Positions 15,643-23,406 of a DNA stretch of 64,000 nucleotides are shown piece after piece. Within the stretch, counting starts at the first letter, position 1; every line of letters begins with the position of its first letter. Location of the stretch: the NCBI RefSeq assembly GCF_012726235.1, contig NZ_JAASAH010000009.1, positions 124,001 to 188,000 of the forward strand, written 5' to 3'. Made by a program: the position numbers and the translations under genes. This stretch comes from Streptomyces sp. HNM0574 (lineage in GTDB: Bacteria; Actinomycetota; Actinomycetes; Streptomycetales; Streptomycetaceae). The notes beneath the pieces were generated by a model. It was given only the letters and a program-made list of their open reading frames with translations, searched no databases and was not told the DNA's origin.

Positions 15643-16551
15643 TCACTCCGGCGGGGTGGGGGTGCTGTCGTTGCGGTGCATGGCCTGCACGTCCATCTCC
15701 AGCTTCACCGTCGGACCGACGACGGCGATGCCGCGCGCCAGCATGGTCCGCCAGTTGAGGGTGTAGTCCTCACGGTGGAGCTCGGTGGTGGAGCGTGCGG
15801 CACAGCGCAGCTCCTCGCCGTACCCGCCGTTCACGGCGCCCAGGTAGGTCGTGTCCAGGTTCACCGTCCGGCTGACGCCGTGCAGGGTGAGCGTCCCCTG
15901 GATCGTCCACTTGGTGCCCGACTTGTGCACCATCTTGTTGCTGGCGAAGTGCAGGTACGGGTAGCGCTCGACGTCCAGGAAGTCGGCCGAACGCAGGTGG
16001 TTGTCACGGGTCTTGTTGCCCGTGGTGAGGCTCGCGGCCTCGATGCTGATCTCGACGTAGCTGTCCTCCATCCGCTCCGCGACGCGTATCCCGCCGTCGA
16101 AACGGGTGAACCTGCCGTGCACGTTGGCCATGCCGACGTGCCGCGCCACGAACCGGATGGCCGTGTGCGGCGGGTCGAACAGCCAGATGCCGGGCTGCGG
16201 CAGCTCGGGCATCTGGCCCGAGGTCATGTGGATGCGTTCCGGCGCGGGCCGGGTGCCCGCGACGACCTCGATGGTGCGGTGGGCGGGCTGAAGGCCCTCC
16301 ACCGTGACCATCACCGCGTAGTTCCCGTACGGCAGCGCGGCCGTGGCCAGCCCGTACGGGTCCGTGACGGTCTTCAGCATGCGGCGGCCGGTCTCGCTGG
16401 AGGTCAGCGTGATGTCGGCGTTCGGCAGTGGCTGGCCGAGGGGATCGACTATCTGGAGAACGGCGAATCCGGCTTCGTCGGGGAGACCGGCGACCTGACC
16501 GCCCGCGACGCCGTCCTTCGGCCTTCTCCTGAGAAGGGTCCCTAGGCCCAT
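15643..16551 (-). CDS. YceI family protein with N-terminal carboxypeptidase-regulatory-like domain
   Basis: A 302-residue protein. Residues about 30-100 look like a small beta-sandwich of the carboxypeptidase regulatory type (ILQIVDPLGQPLPNADITLT-like start, then TDPYGLATAALPYGNY). Residues about 118-298 are a YceI domain (FDPPHTAIRFVARHVGMANV, then YLHFASNKM, then LTLHGVSRTV), a lipocalin-like barrel that binds isoprenoid lipids. No signal peptide is visible from the ATG at 16551, which has GAAGAAGGG before it; the frame is open further upstream but that part is not conserved-looking. So location is uncertain. It sits beside MarR, FUSC and an ABC-2 type gene that also carries a regulatory-like domain. 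Confidence 0.8.
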   Translation of the reverse strand: MGLGTLLRRRPKDGVAGGQVAGLPDEAGFAVLQIVDPLGQPLPNADITLTSSETGRRMLKTVTDPYGLATAALPYGNYAVMVTVEGLQPAHRTIEVVAGTRPAPERIHMTSGQMPELPQPGIWLFDPPHTAIRFVARHVGMANVHGRFTRFDGGIRVAERMEDSYVEISIEAASLTTGNKTRDNHLRSADFLDVERYPYLHFASNKMVHKSGTKWTIQGTLTLHGVSRTVNLDTTYLGAVNGGYGEELRCAARSTTELHREDYTLNWRTMLARGIAVVGPTVKLEMDVQAMHRNDSTPTPPE

Positions 16552-16969
16552 ACTTAGCCCTTCTTCCTTGCTGTGGTGGTGACATGTTGCGGTGTGGGGG
16601 GTGGAGCCCGTGAGGGGCCGACGTTGATCGTACGGATGCCTCTCCGGCCCCTGCGCACCCGGTGGTTGAAACTTGGTACTCCTGGGTATTACGCGGCGCA
16701 CAATCCGGCCACAGACGGCCGGAAGGGCACGTCGGACCAGCCGCGACGGCAATCTCCGGCGCCCGGGAGCACCGAAAAGGGCGCCGAAGGCGGAGAATTG
16801 CGGGAAAAGCCGAAAAGGGCCGGACTTGCGGAGGGAAAAGGCTGCCGCGTCCAGAACGGCGAGAAGCGAGAGAACAGCCGGATCGACGGAGAATCCGGAA
16901 ACGTCCGATTTCCGTCCGGTCCCGCGAATCCCCCGGGCGCCGCGCGCACTTCGGCACCGGCGGCCCCCG
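16552..16969. other. 418-bp gap without a convincing gene
   Basis: Upstream region of the YceI gene and downstream of the marR stop. Third-position bias is lost from about 16700 to 16960 and A-rich runs appear. Frames open here are short extensions of neighbours. No terminator, operator or RNA fold stands out. The YceI promoter must be here, but I cannot place it with confidence. Confidence 0.5.
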
Positions 16970-17545
16970 TCACGGCATGAGGCCGCCGAGGCGCCCTTCC
17001 AGCAGGACGAGCAATTCGCCCAGCCCGTCGGAGAGTTCGTCCCGGCGCCCGGCGTCCAGCCCGGACAGCAGCACGGCCTCGTACCGCAGCTGTTCGGGCA
17101 GCAGCCGGTCGATCAGCGCCTGCCCCTCGTCCGTCAGGGAGAGATGGGCGACGCGGCGGTCCCGGTCGTCGGGGCGGCGGGCCAGCAGCCCGCGCCGCTC
17201 CAGTTCCTTGACGCGCTTGGTGACGGCGGCGCCGGAGGCGAAGGTCTCACGGGCGATGCGTCCCGGCGTCAGCTCGCGGCCCGTCCGGCGCAGGGTGCCC
17301 AGGATGTCGAACTCGGGGCGGGTGAGGCCCTCTTCGGTGAGCGGCGCGTCGGCGGCCTGCTGGAGCAGCGCCGCGCACCGGTTGATCCGGCCGATGACGG
17401 CCATCGGCCCGGTGTCCAGGCCGGGGTGCACCCGCTGCCACTGCCGCAGCACCCCCGCGACGGCGTCCTCGGGCGGCGCCCCGGCCGCCTCGCGCCCGTC
17501 CGTCGCCCCGGTTCCGGGCCGTTGCTGCCCGGCGTCTGCGGCCAC
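16970..17545 (-). CDS. MarR family transcriptional regulator
   Basis: A 191-residue MarR-type winged-helix regulator. The core is RPEFDILGTLRRTG, TPGRIARETFASGAAVTKRVKELERRG (recognition helix) and RRPDDRDRR, the typical wing. The GTG at 17545 has AGGAG/AGAGG upstream; an ATG ten codons earlier has no ribosome site. MarR proteins commonly repress exporters and respond to phenolic or other small ligands. It is 65 bases downstream of the FUSC gene on the same strand, and an AT-rich palindrome lies just before that gene, so FUSC is the likely target. Confidence 0.85.
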   Translation of the reverse strand: MAADAGQQRPGTGATDGREAAGAPPEDAVAGVLRQWQRVHPGLDTGPMAVIGRINRCAALLQQAADAPLTEEGLTRPEFDILGTLRRTGRELTPGRIARETFASGAAVTKRVKELERRGLLARRPDDRDRRVAHLSLTDEGQALIDRLLPEQLRYEAVLLSGLDAGRRDELSDGLGELLVLLEGRLGGLMP

Positions 17546-17610
17546 GCTGCCTCTCCTCTCGACCGACGCGCACATTCTGCCAGGGCACAGGCCCCCGGCC
17601 GCCGCTCGCC

Positions 17611-19362
17611 TCAGGCCGCCGGCACCGGCGGGGTCAGCCGGCGCACCAGGCGGGCCAGGTCGATGTGGCCCTCCCGTTCGGCGCGGGCGAGGCGCTCCTC
17701 GGGCAGCTCCCGCTGCCACCACTCACCGGCGGCGACGTCGGCCGCCTCCCGCAGTTCGACGAGCGCGACCGCGAGCCGGTCCCGTATCCGGCCCTCCTCG
17801 TCCCCGCCGTACGCGGCGCCGGGAGCGAGCGCCGCGGCCACCTCGGCGCGGGCCTCCTCGACGCGGTCCAGCGCGCGGTCGATGCGGTGCGCGGCCCGCC
17901 GGTTGGTGACGGCGAGGCAGCACAGCAGGCCGACGACGGCGCCGATGACGGTGTCGACCCAGCGGTCGTGCACGAGCTGCCCCGCGGGCGTACGGCCGCC
18001 GAACTCGCTGAGCAGCAGCGCCATCGGCGTCACGCACACACTCCCCAGCCAGTAGTTGCGACTGATGAACGCCTCGGCGCCGATCTGGAGCAGCAGGACG
18101 AGCAGGACCATCGCGAGCGGCCCCGCCTGGATGACCGGCAGCAGCAGCGTGAAGAGCAGCACCCCGAGCAGGTTCCCCAGCGTGCGCTGCACGGCCCGCT
18201 GCCAGGTGAGCGTGGTGTTGGCCTGGAAGACGGACGCGGCGGTGACCACGGCCCAGTACGGGTGGCCCACGCCGAGCGCCATCGACGCCCAGCCCGCGAG
18301 CGCGCACCCCGCGGCCACCCGCACCCCGACGGGCAGCAGCGGCGACCCCGGCCCGAGCCGCTCCAGCACGCCCCGCACCCCGCCGCGCGCCCCGGCCGCG
18401 GGGCGGCGCGGCACGTACGGCCCGTGCTCCCCGCCGGTCACCGCGCGTTCGGCGGCGAGGCCCGCGAGTTCGCCCGCCCCGTCCGCGTCGAGCGCGACCG
18501 CGGGGAGCGGCCCGCCGCCGCGCAGCTCCCGGGCCCACGCGGCACAGCGTCCGGCCTCCCGCGCCGCACCGGCCGTCGTCCCGTGGGGGGCCGCGAGCGC
18601 CGACTCGGCGCGGACGAGGAGGCTTTCGAGCCGGAGGAGGTCGGCCGCGCGCCGGGGTGTGCGCGCGGACACCTGGGACAGCGTGTGCCAGGCCGCGTTC
18701 ACCGCTGCGGCGGCGCCGTGCCGTGCGGGTCCGGGGGCGGCGCCTGCCGGGGACTCGGCCCGGAGCAGGGCGGCCGCGGCCTCCAACGCGCGGGCGGTGG
18801 CGATGCGTTCGGGGCCCTGCGGGCGGACGAGCCCCGGCGCCATGCACACCAGCCAGGCGAGGACGCCGCCGCCGAGCGCGAGCAGGACGTGGAGGGGGAT
18901 GTCACCGGGGCGCTGCGGCACGAAGAAGGCGGAGGCGGCGATGAAGGTGAGCACCACGTTGGCGGGCGGCCCGATGCGGGTCGCGTCGCAGACCATCTTG
19001 TGTACGGCGGCGACCAGCGAGGCCAGCAGCACCAGCACGGCGGCCGAGTCGACGTACGCGGCGGCGAGCAGTGCCACGGCGAGCCCGCCGACCATGCCGA
19101 GCACCACCCAGGCGACGGCGCGGGCCCGGGCCCGGTAGGGCAGGCCGTGCGCGTACAGGGCGCACATGCCGCCGGCCGAGGTGTACATGATCAGGTCGAG
19201 GCGGCCGAGGGCGAGCAGCAGGAGGTCGGGGATCGCGAGGGCGACGACGGCGCTGAAGGCGTGCTTGTGCCAGATGTCGAGCGGGCGGCGCAGCCGCACC
19301 GTGCTCCGCAGCGGCAGCGGCCGGACGTGCTGGACGGATCTGGCGTGCTTCCCCATGCCCAT
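17611..19362 (-). CDS. FUSC family membrane protein (aromatic acid exporter type)
   Basis: A 583-residue inner-membrane protein with two hydrophobic halves, each with several transmembrane helices, divided by a long Ala/Arg-rich cytoplasmic stretch (around residues 195-320). The second half has the FUSC core (GHPYWAVVTAASVFQANTTL and RTLGNLLGVLLFTLLLP). FUSC proteins related to AaeB and YccS export aromatic or fatty acids, often under MarR control, and a marR gene follows directly. The start is ATG 19362 or 19356, since a palindrome occupies the sequence just upstream. The protein family is clear, the substrate is not. Confidence 0.83.
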   Translation of the reverse strand: MGMGKHARSVQHVRPLPLRSTVRLRRPLDIWHKHAFSAVVALAIPDLLLLALGRLDLIMYTSAGGMCALYAHGLPYRARARAVAWVVLGMVGGLAVALLAAAYVDSAAVLVLLASLVAAVHKMVCDATRIGPPANVVLTFIAASAFFVPQRPGDIPLHVLLALGGGVLAWLVCMAPGLVRPQGPERIATARALEAAAALLRAESPAGAAPGPARHGAAAAVNAAWHTLSQVSARTPRRAADLLRLESLLVRAESALAAPHGTTAGAAREAGRCAAWARELRGGGPLPAVALDADGAGELAGLAAERAVTGGEHGPYVPRRPAAGARGGVRGVLERLGPGSPLLPVGVRVAAGCALAGWASMALGVGHPYWAVVTAASVFQANTTLTWQRAVQRTLGNLLGVLLFTLLLPVIQAGPLAMVLLVLLLQIGAEAFISRNYWLGSVCVTPMALLLSEFGGRTPAGQLVHDRWVDTVIGAVVGLLCCLAVTNRRAAHRIDRALDRVEEARAEVAAALAPGAAYGGDEEGRIRDRLAVALVELREAADVAAGEWWQRELPEERLARAEREGHIDLARLVRRLTPPVPAA

Positions 19363-19376
19363 GAGATTAACAGTTG

Positions 19377-19390
19377 TTTTACTCGTAAAA
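19377..19390. promoter_or_regulatory. TTTTAC-TC-GTAAAA palindrome, candidate MarR operator
   Basis: Perfect 6-base arms with a two-base centre, 15 bases upstream of the FUSC start, in an AT-rich island (TTAACAGTTG beside it) unlike the surrounding sequence. AT-rich palindromes are the usual MarR sites. Confidence 0.6.
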
Positions 19391-19500
19391 GGCTTCCGCG
19401 GTGCCCCCTCCCCCGTGCCCCTCCTCACACCCCGCCGGAACGCGGCCGGCCGCCGCACCCTCGGGATGCGGCGGCCGGGAGACGGAGAGGACGGAGCGGG

Positions 19501-20901
19501 TCAGGCGCCCGCCGTGGTCCGCGCACGGGAGGCGCGCGGGTCGAGCCGGAAGTCCTGGCGTACGGGGTGCCCCTCGCGTACCCGGACGCGGGAGACGGCT
19601 GCGAGCCGGTCCGGGGCGCTGGCGATGACGTTCACGAAGCGGTCGGGCAGGCCGGCCGCCGCGTACTCGCCGTTGGCGTCGGTCATCGCGCGGACCAGCT
19701 CGCTGCCCTGCGTACCCGTCACGGTGATCGCCACCCCGCTCAGCGGCTCCCCGTCCGCGCCGGTGACGCGGCCGGTCAGCGAGGGGTCGCCCTGGCCGAG
19801 CCGGTGCCCGTGCGGGCGGACGGCACTGGGCTCCGGGAGCTCGAACGTCGGGTCCTCGACGGGCGGTTCGGCGAGCTCGCCCGCCTCCTCGCGCGCCGCC
19901 GCGCGCCGCTCGCGCCACGCCCCCAGCGCCAGCAGCACGACGCCCACGCAGACCCAGGCGCAGAGCACCAGCACGTGCCGGACGACGTCGACGCCGTCGA
20001 AGTAGAAGAGCCCGCGCAGCGCCTCGATGAGGTTGCCCATCGGCATGACCGGGTGCAGCGCACGGAAGAAGCCGGGCACCATCTGCACCGGGATCGCGCC
20101 GCCGCTGGACGGCATCGACAGCAGGACGAACAGGCCCATCGCGACGCCGGGGAAGAACTGCTTGCAGAAGGGCACCAGGCCGTACGAGGTCAGTGCCACC
20201 GCCTGGGTCATCAGGAACAGGAAGAGGATGGCCAGCGGCTCGTTCGGCACCACGTCCATCGCCAGGCCGACGAGGTAGGCGACGCAGCTGATCACCGCCC
20301 CGGCCGCGACCAGCGTGACGGTCTTGTCCCGCCGGCTGAAGTTGGTGGCCCGCAGCAGCATCATCACCATCACGTAGCTGGGGATGGTGCACGCGAGGAC
20401 GAGGTAGAACAGCCCCGTACCCATGCCGTCGCCGGGCGCCGTGGGCGCCAGGTCGTGCATCTGGATCTTCGCGCCGCTCTGCTGCGCGACCGAGGTGAAG
20501 GTCTTCTGCAGCACCGACTCCAGCGAGTAGCCGTCGGCCTTCGCGACGTAGAGATCGTGCGCGCCGGGGCCCGGCACGTAGGCGGCGCTGGCCTCGCGGT
20601 CGGTCACCGCGTCCCGGGCCGCCTCGGCGCTGGGGACCTCCTCGATGTCGAAGGCGCCGGGGCTCTTCGCGTCCAGCGCCTGCTGCAGCTCGGCGGCCGC
20701 CGGTGCGGTGACCGCGACCTCGACGTGGTGCGGCGTCGGGTTGTGGAACGGCAGCAGGTAGCAGACGAGGAAGCCGGTGAAGAAGAACGCGGGGAACCAG
20801 AGCGTGGACGCCAGGGTGCGCACCGTCTGCCCGACGGTCCGCCGCTCCGCACCGGCCGCCGCCTCAGCTCCGGACGCGGTGTCCGTCTGCTCTTCCGCCA
20901 T
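19501..20901 (-). CDS. ABC-2/YhgE-type membrane protein with C-terminal carboxypeptidase-regulatory-like domain
   Basis: A 466-residue protein. One helix near residues 35-57, an extracellular segment to about 165, then five or six helices (about 170-345) in the ABC-2/YhgE-Pip arrangement. A charged linker leads to a beta-sandwich domain (about 385-455; LTGRVTGADGEPLSGVAITVTG, cytoplasmic or outer side unknown). No ATPase gene is adjacent, so this may be an ATP-independent envelope protein rather than a true ABC permease. The ATG at 20901 has GAGAAGGG nearby; the frame extends 23 codons upstream without support. It is divergent from a TetR gene with a long palindrome between, and probably controlled by it. 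Function unknown. Confidence 0.7.
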   Translation of the reverse strand: MAEEQTDTASGAEAAAGAERRTVGQTVRTLASTLWFPAFFFTGFLVCYLLPFHNPTPHHVEVAVTAPAAAELQQALDAKSPGAFDIEEVPSAEAARDAVTDREASAAYVPGPGAHDLYVAKADGYSLESVLQKTFTSVAQQSGAKIQMHDLAPTAPGDGMGTGLFYLVLACTIPSYVMVMMLLRATNFSRRDKTVTLVAAGAVISCVAYLVGLAMDVVPNEPLAILFLFLMTQAVALTSYGLVPFCKQFFPGVAMGLFVLLSMPSSGGAIPVQMVPGFFRALHPVMPMGNLIEALRGLFYFDGVDVVRHVLVLCAWVCVGVVLLALGAWRERRAAAREEAGELAEPPVEDPTFELPEPSAVRPHGHRLGQGDPSLTGRVTGADGEPLSGVAITVTGTQGSELVRAMTDANGEYAAAGLPDRFVNVIASAPDRLAAVSRVRVREGHPVRQDFRLDPRASRARTTAGA

Positions 20902-20993
20902 GTACGAGCCCTTCTCGGTCACTTCCGGCCCCGGGGTCGCCGGCGGCACGGATATGGATGGCACGGTCAATATTTAGTGAGGCTAACAGAAGC

Positions 20994-21023
20994 TTGCAGT
21001 CGTGCAAAAATGCACTACTGTAA
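20994..21023. promoter_or_regulatory. 30-bp imperfect palindrome, candidate TetR operator
   Basis: TTGCAGTCGTGCA and TGCACTACTGTAA form 13-base arms (11 of 13 match) around AAAA. TTGCAG and TACTGT inside it could serve as -35 and -10 of the tetR promoter (16-base spacer). A smaller TTAG-N5-CTAA repeat lies at 20974-20986 towards the ABC-2 type gene. Confidence 0.7.
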
Positions 21024-21081
21024 GGACTTGGCAAAGTGGCCGCCCGGCAGCGGCCGCGCGGTGAACGGACCGGGGAGAGCG

Positions 21082-21678
21082 ATGACCGACGGGGCGAGCC
21101 TCCGGGAGCGGAAGAAGCTGGAGACGCGCACGGCCCTGACCCGCGCCGCCGTACGGCTCTACCTCCGCGACGGCCCCTCCGCCGTCACCGTGCAGGAGAT
21201 CTGCGAGGCCGCCGGCGTCTCGCCGCGGACCTTCTTCAACTACTTCGACACCAAGGACGACGCGGTCTTCGACTGGGACCACCGGCTCACCCACCAGCTG
21301 CTGGAGGAGTTCGCGGCCCGCCCCGCCGACGAGCACCCGCTGACCTCGCTGCACCGCGCCGTCGAGGCCACCCTTCCCGGCATGGTCGACGACCCCGACT
21401 GGCACGCGCGCGGCAAGCTCATGCGCGCCCACCCCGAGCTCGTCCCGAAGCTCATGCACAACAACCGGCGCATGGAGGAGGCCCTCGTGCAGGCCGCCGC
21501 CGCGCGCGCCGGGCTCCCCGAGGACGCCCTGCACCCCCGGCTCGTCGCGGGCACCGGGCTCGTCGCCCTGCGCACGGCGCTGCGCGGCTGGGACCCGCAG
21601 TCCGGCACCCGGGCACTCCTGGACCGGGTCGACGAGACGTTCACCGCCCTCGCCACCGGCCTCCCCGCCCCGGCCTGA
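21082..21678 (+). CDS. TetR family transcriptional regulator
   Basis: A 198-residue TetR-type regulator. The N-terminal helix-turn-helix is plain (LTRAAVRLYLRDGPSAVTVQEI, then CEAAGVSPRTFFNYFDTKDDAVF). The C-terminal half is helical and would bind an unknown ligand. The frame is open for a very long way upstream on this strand, but only this part is TetR-like, and the ATG at 21082 has GGGGAG before it. It is divergent from the ABC-2 type membrane protein; the palindrome between them suggests that it represses both that gene and itself. Confidence 0.86.
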   Translation: MTDGASLRERKKLETRTALTRAAVRLYLRDGPSAVTVQEICEAAGVSPRTFFNYFDTKDDAVFDWDHRLTHQLLEEFAARPADEHPLTSLHRAVEATLPGMVDDPDWHARGKLMRAHPELVPKLMHNNRRMEEALVQAAAARAGLPEDALHPRLVAGTGLVALRTALRGWDPQSGTRALLDRVDETFTALATGLPAPA

Positions 21679-21804
21679 GCCGGCGCCCGCCCCGGCAGGG
21701 GCCCTCTTTACGCCCGTTGATCACGCTTCTACAGTCGCCCTCCGAGCTCGTCGCGCGGCAGGTGCGGCGGGTACGGCGGGGGCAGCGTCGACGAGGAGGG
21801 GCAC

Positions 21805-22866
21805 ATGGCCGGACAGGGGAACGGCACGGCGGGCCCGGCACCGGCGTTCGTCGTCGGGACGGGGCGCAGCGGCTCGACGGCGCTCTCGCGGGTGCTGCGG
21901 GCGCACCCCCAAGTCCTCAGCCTGAACGAGCTGTTCGCCTGCATGCCGGGCGAGGCGCTGCGCGGGCCCGCGCTCGGCGGCCCGGAGTTCTGGCGGTTCC
22001 TGCGCGAGCCCAACGCGCTCTTCGACAGCATGATCCGCAGCGGGGCCCCGCTCCCCGAGTTCCTCTACAACCGGCTGACCGGCACCCGGTACTCGGCGCA
22101 CACCACCGGCATCCCGGCCCTGAGCCTGATGACCCTCCCGCACCTCACCGACGAACCCGACGCGCTGCTCGACGCGTTGGAGCCCGTCGTCACCGCCTGG
22201 CCCGTGCGGCCGCCCGCGGCCCACTGGGCGGCGCTCTTCGCCGAGCTGGCCGACCGGCTCGGCGGCCGCCGCGTCGCCGTCGAACGCTCCGGATACTCCC
22301 TCGGCCGGGTCGCGACGCTGCACGCCGCCTTCCCCGAGGCCCGGTTCGTGCACCTGTACCGGGACGGTCCCGACTGTGCGCTGTCGATGAGCCGGCACCC
22401 GGGCTACCGGATGATCGCCCTCCAGCGGGACATCCTCGCCCGCTGCGGCCTCGACTCGCCGTCCGAGCTGACGCCGGAGCACGTCGCCGGGCTCCCCGAG
22501 GACCTGGCCGCGCTGCTGCGGCCCGAGTTCGACCCGGCGCTGGTACTGGAGAGGCCCATGCCCGTCGCGGAGTTCGGGGCGCTCTGGTCGGAGCTGGTCG
22601 CCGAGGGCACCGAGGCGCTCCGCGCCGTCCCGGCCCCGCTGCGCACCGGTCTCGGCTACGAGCGGCTGCTGGAGTCCCCGCACGACGAACTCGCGCGCCT
22701 GGCCGTGTTCGTGGGCGTCGACCCCGTACCCCAGTGGCTGGAGGCCGGGGCCGACCACCTCGACGGGACCGGGCGCCGGGGCTCGGCGCTCCGCCTCGAC
22801 CCGGCCGAGCTGGAGCTGCTCCGGGAACGCTGCGCCCCGGGCGTCCGGGCCCTCGCGGTGGCCTGA
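21805..22866 (+). CDS. PAPS-dependent sulfotransferase family protein
   Basis: A 353-residue sulfotransferase. The 5'-phosphosulfate loop is GTGRSGST (residues 18-25), and RDGPDCALSMSRHPGYR fits the 3'-phosphate motif. Such enzymes move sulfate from PAPS to hydroxyl or amino groups of small molecules or carbohydrates. No PAPS-making genes or biosynthetic cluster are nearby, so the acceptor is open. It is a single gene; the next gene is convergent and its stop is 26 bases away, with TGAAC and GTTCA flanks that could pair. Ribosome site near ATG: GAGGAGGGG. Confidence 0.8.
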   Translation: MAGQGNGTAGPAPAFVVGTGRSGSTALSRVLRAHPQVLSLNELFACMPGEALRGPALGGPEFWRFLREPNALFDSMIRSGAPLPEFLYNRLTGTRYSAHTTGIPALSLMTLPHLTDEPDALLDALEPVVTAWPVRPPAAHWAALFAELADRLGGRRVAVERSGYSLGRVATLHAAFPEARFVHLYRDGPDCALSMSRHPGYRMIALQRDILARCGLDSPSELTPEHVAGLPEDLAALLRPEFDPALVLERPMPVAEFGALWSELVAEGTEALRAVPAPLRTGLGYERLLESPHDELARLAVFVGVDPVPQWLEAGADHLDGTGRRGSALRLDPAELELLRERCAPGVRALAVA

Positions 22867-22891
22867 ACTCCCGGGCCCGCGCGGGGGGGGT

Positions 22892-23383
22892 TCAGCCCCG
22901 GCGGGCCGCCTCGGTCTGTTCGCGCAGGATGTCGCCGTGGCCGGCGTGGCGGGCCAGTTCCTGGATCATCAGCAGGTAGATCCAGCGGAGGCTGACGGCG
23001 CCGAAGTCCGGGTGCTCCCGGGTGGCGTCGAGGCCGACGCCGGCGGCGATCGCCCGGGCCCGGTCGCCGGCGCGCTCGAACTCGGCGAGCACCTCGGCCA
23101 CCGTCTCCCCGTCACCGACGAGGAAGCTGTCCTCGCCCACCATCGGGCCGTCGCACTCGGCCTCCGGCAGCCCGCCCAGGATGTGCTGGAACCACTTCCG
23201 CTCCGCGAACGCGGCGTGCTTGAGCAGCGCGACCGGCGTCGTCAGGGACGGGACGAGGCGCCGGCGGGCCTCCGTCTCGGACAGGCCGCGCACCGTGGCG
23301 GCCAGTTCGGCCCGCTGGTGGTCGAGCAGGTACTCCAGCAGCTCGCGCTCGGAGCCTTCGGTGCGGTGTGTCGGGTCGTTCAT
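22892..23383 (-). CDS. DinB family protein (DUF664, thiol-dependent transferase type)
   Basis: A 163-residue DinB-like four-helix protein. LKHAAFAERKWF and the C-terminal RHAGHGDILREQ supply the histidines of the usual metal triad. In actinomycetes this group uses mycothiol or acts as a metal-dependent hydrolase; the substrate here is unknown. The ATG at 23383 has GAGAGGA upstream. Another ATG nine codons earlier (23410) overlaps the stop of the permease gene as ATGA and is also possible. It is the second gene after the amino-acid permease. Confidence 0.78.
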   Translation of the reverse strand: MNDPTHRTEGSERELLEYLLDHQRAELAATVRGLSETEARRRLVPSLTTPVALLKHAAFAERKWFQHILGGLPEAECDGPMVGEDSFLVGDGETVAEVLAEFERAGDRARAIAAGVGLDATREHPDFGAVSLRWIYLLMIQELARHAGHGDILREQTEAARRG

Positions 23384-23406
23384 CGCGTGCGGTCCTCTCG
23401 CAGGGG

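Noticed and set aside
17665..21081. Very long open frame on the plus strand, antisense to FUSC and ABC-2 type genes
   Set aside because: It is open only because of GC-rich codons on the other strand. The translation is low-complexity Arg/Gly/Ala/Pro without any domain; only the part from 21082 is real (TetR).
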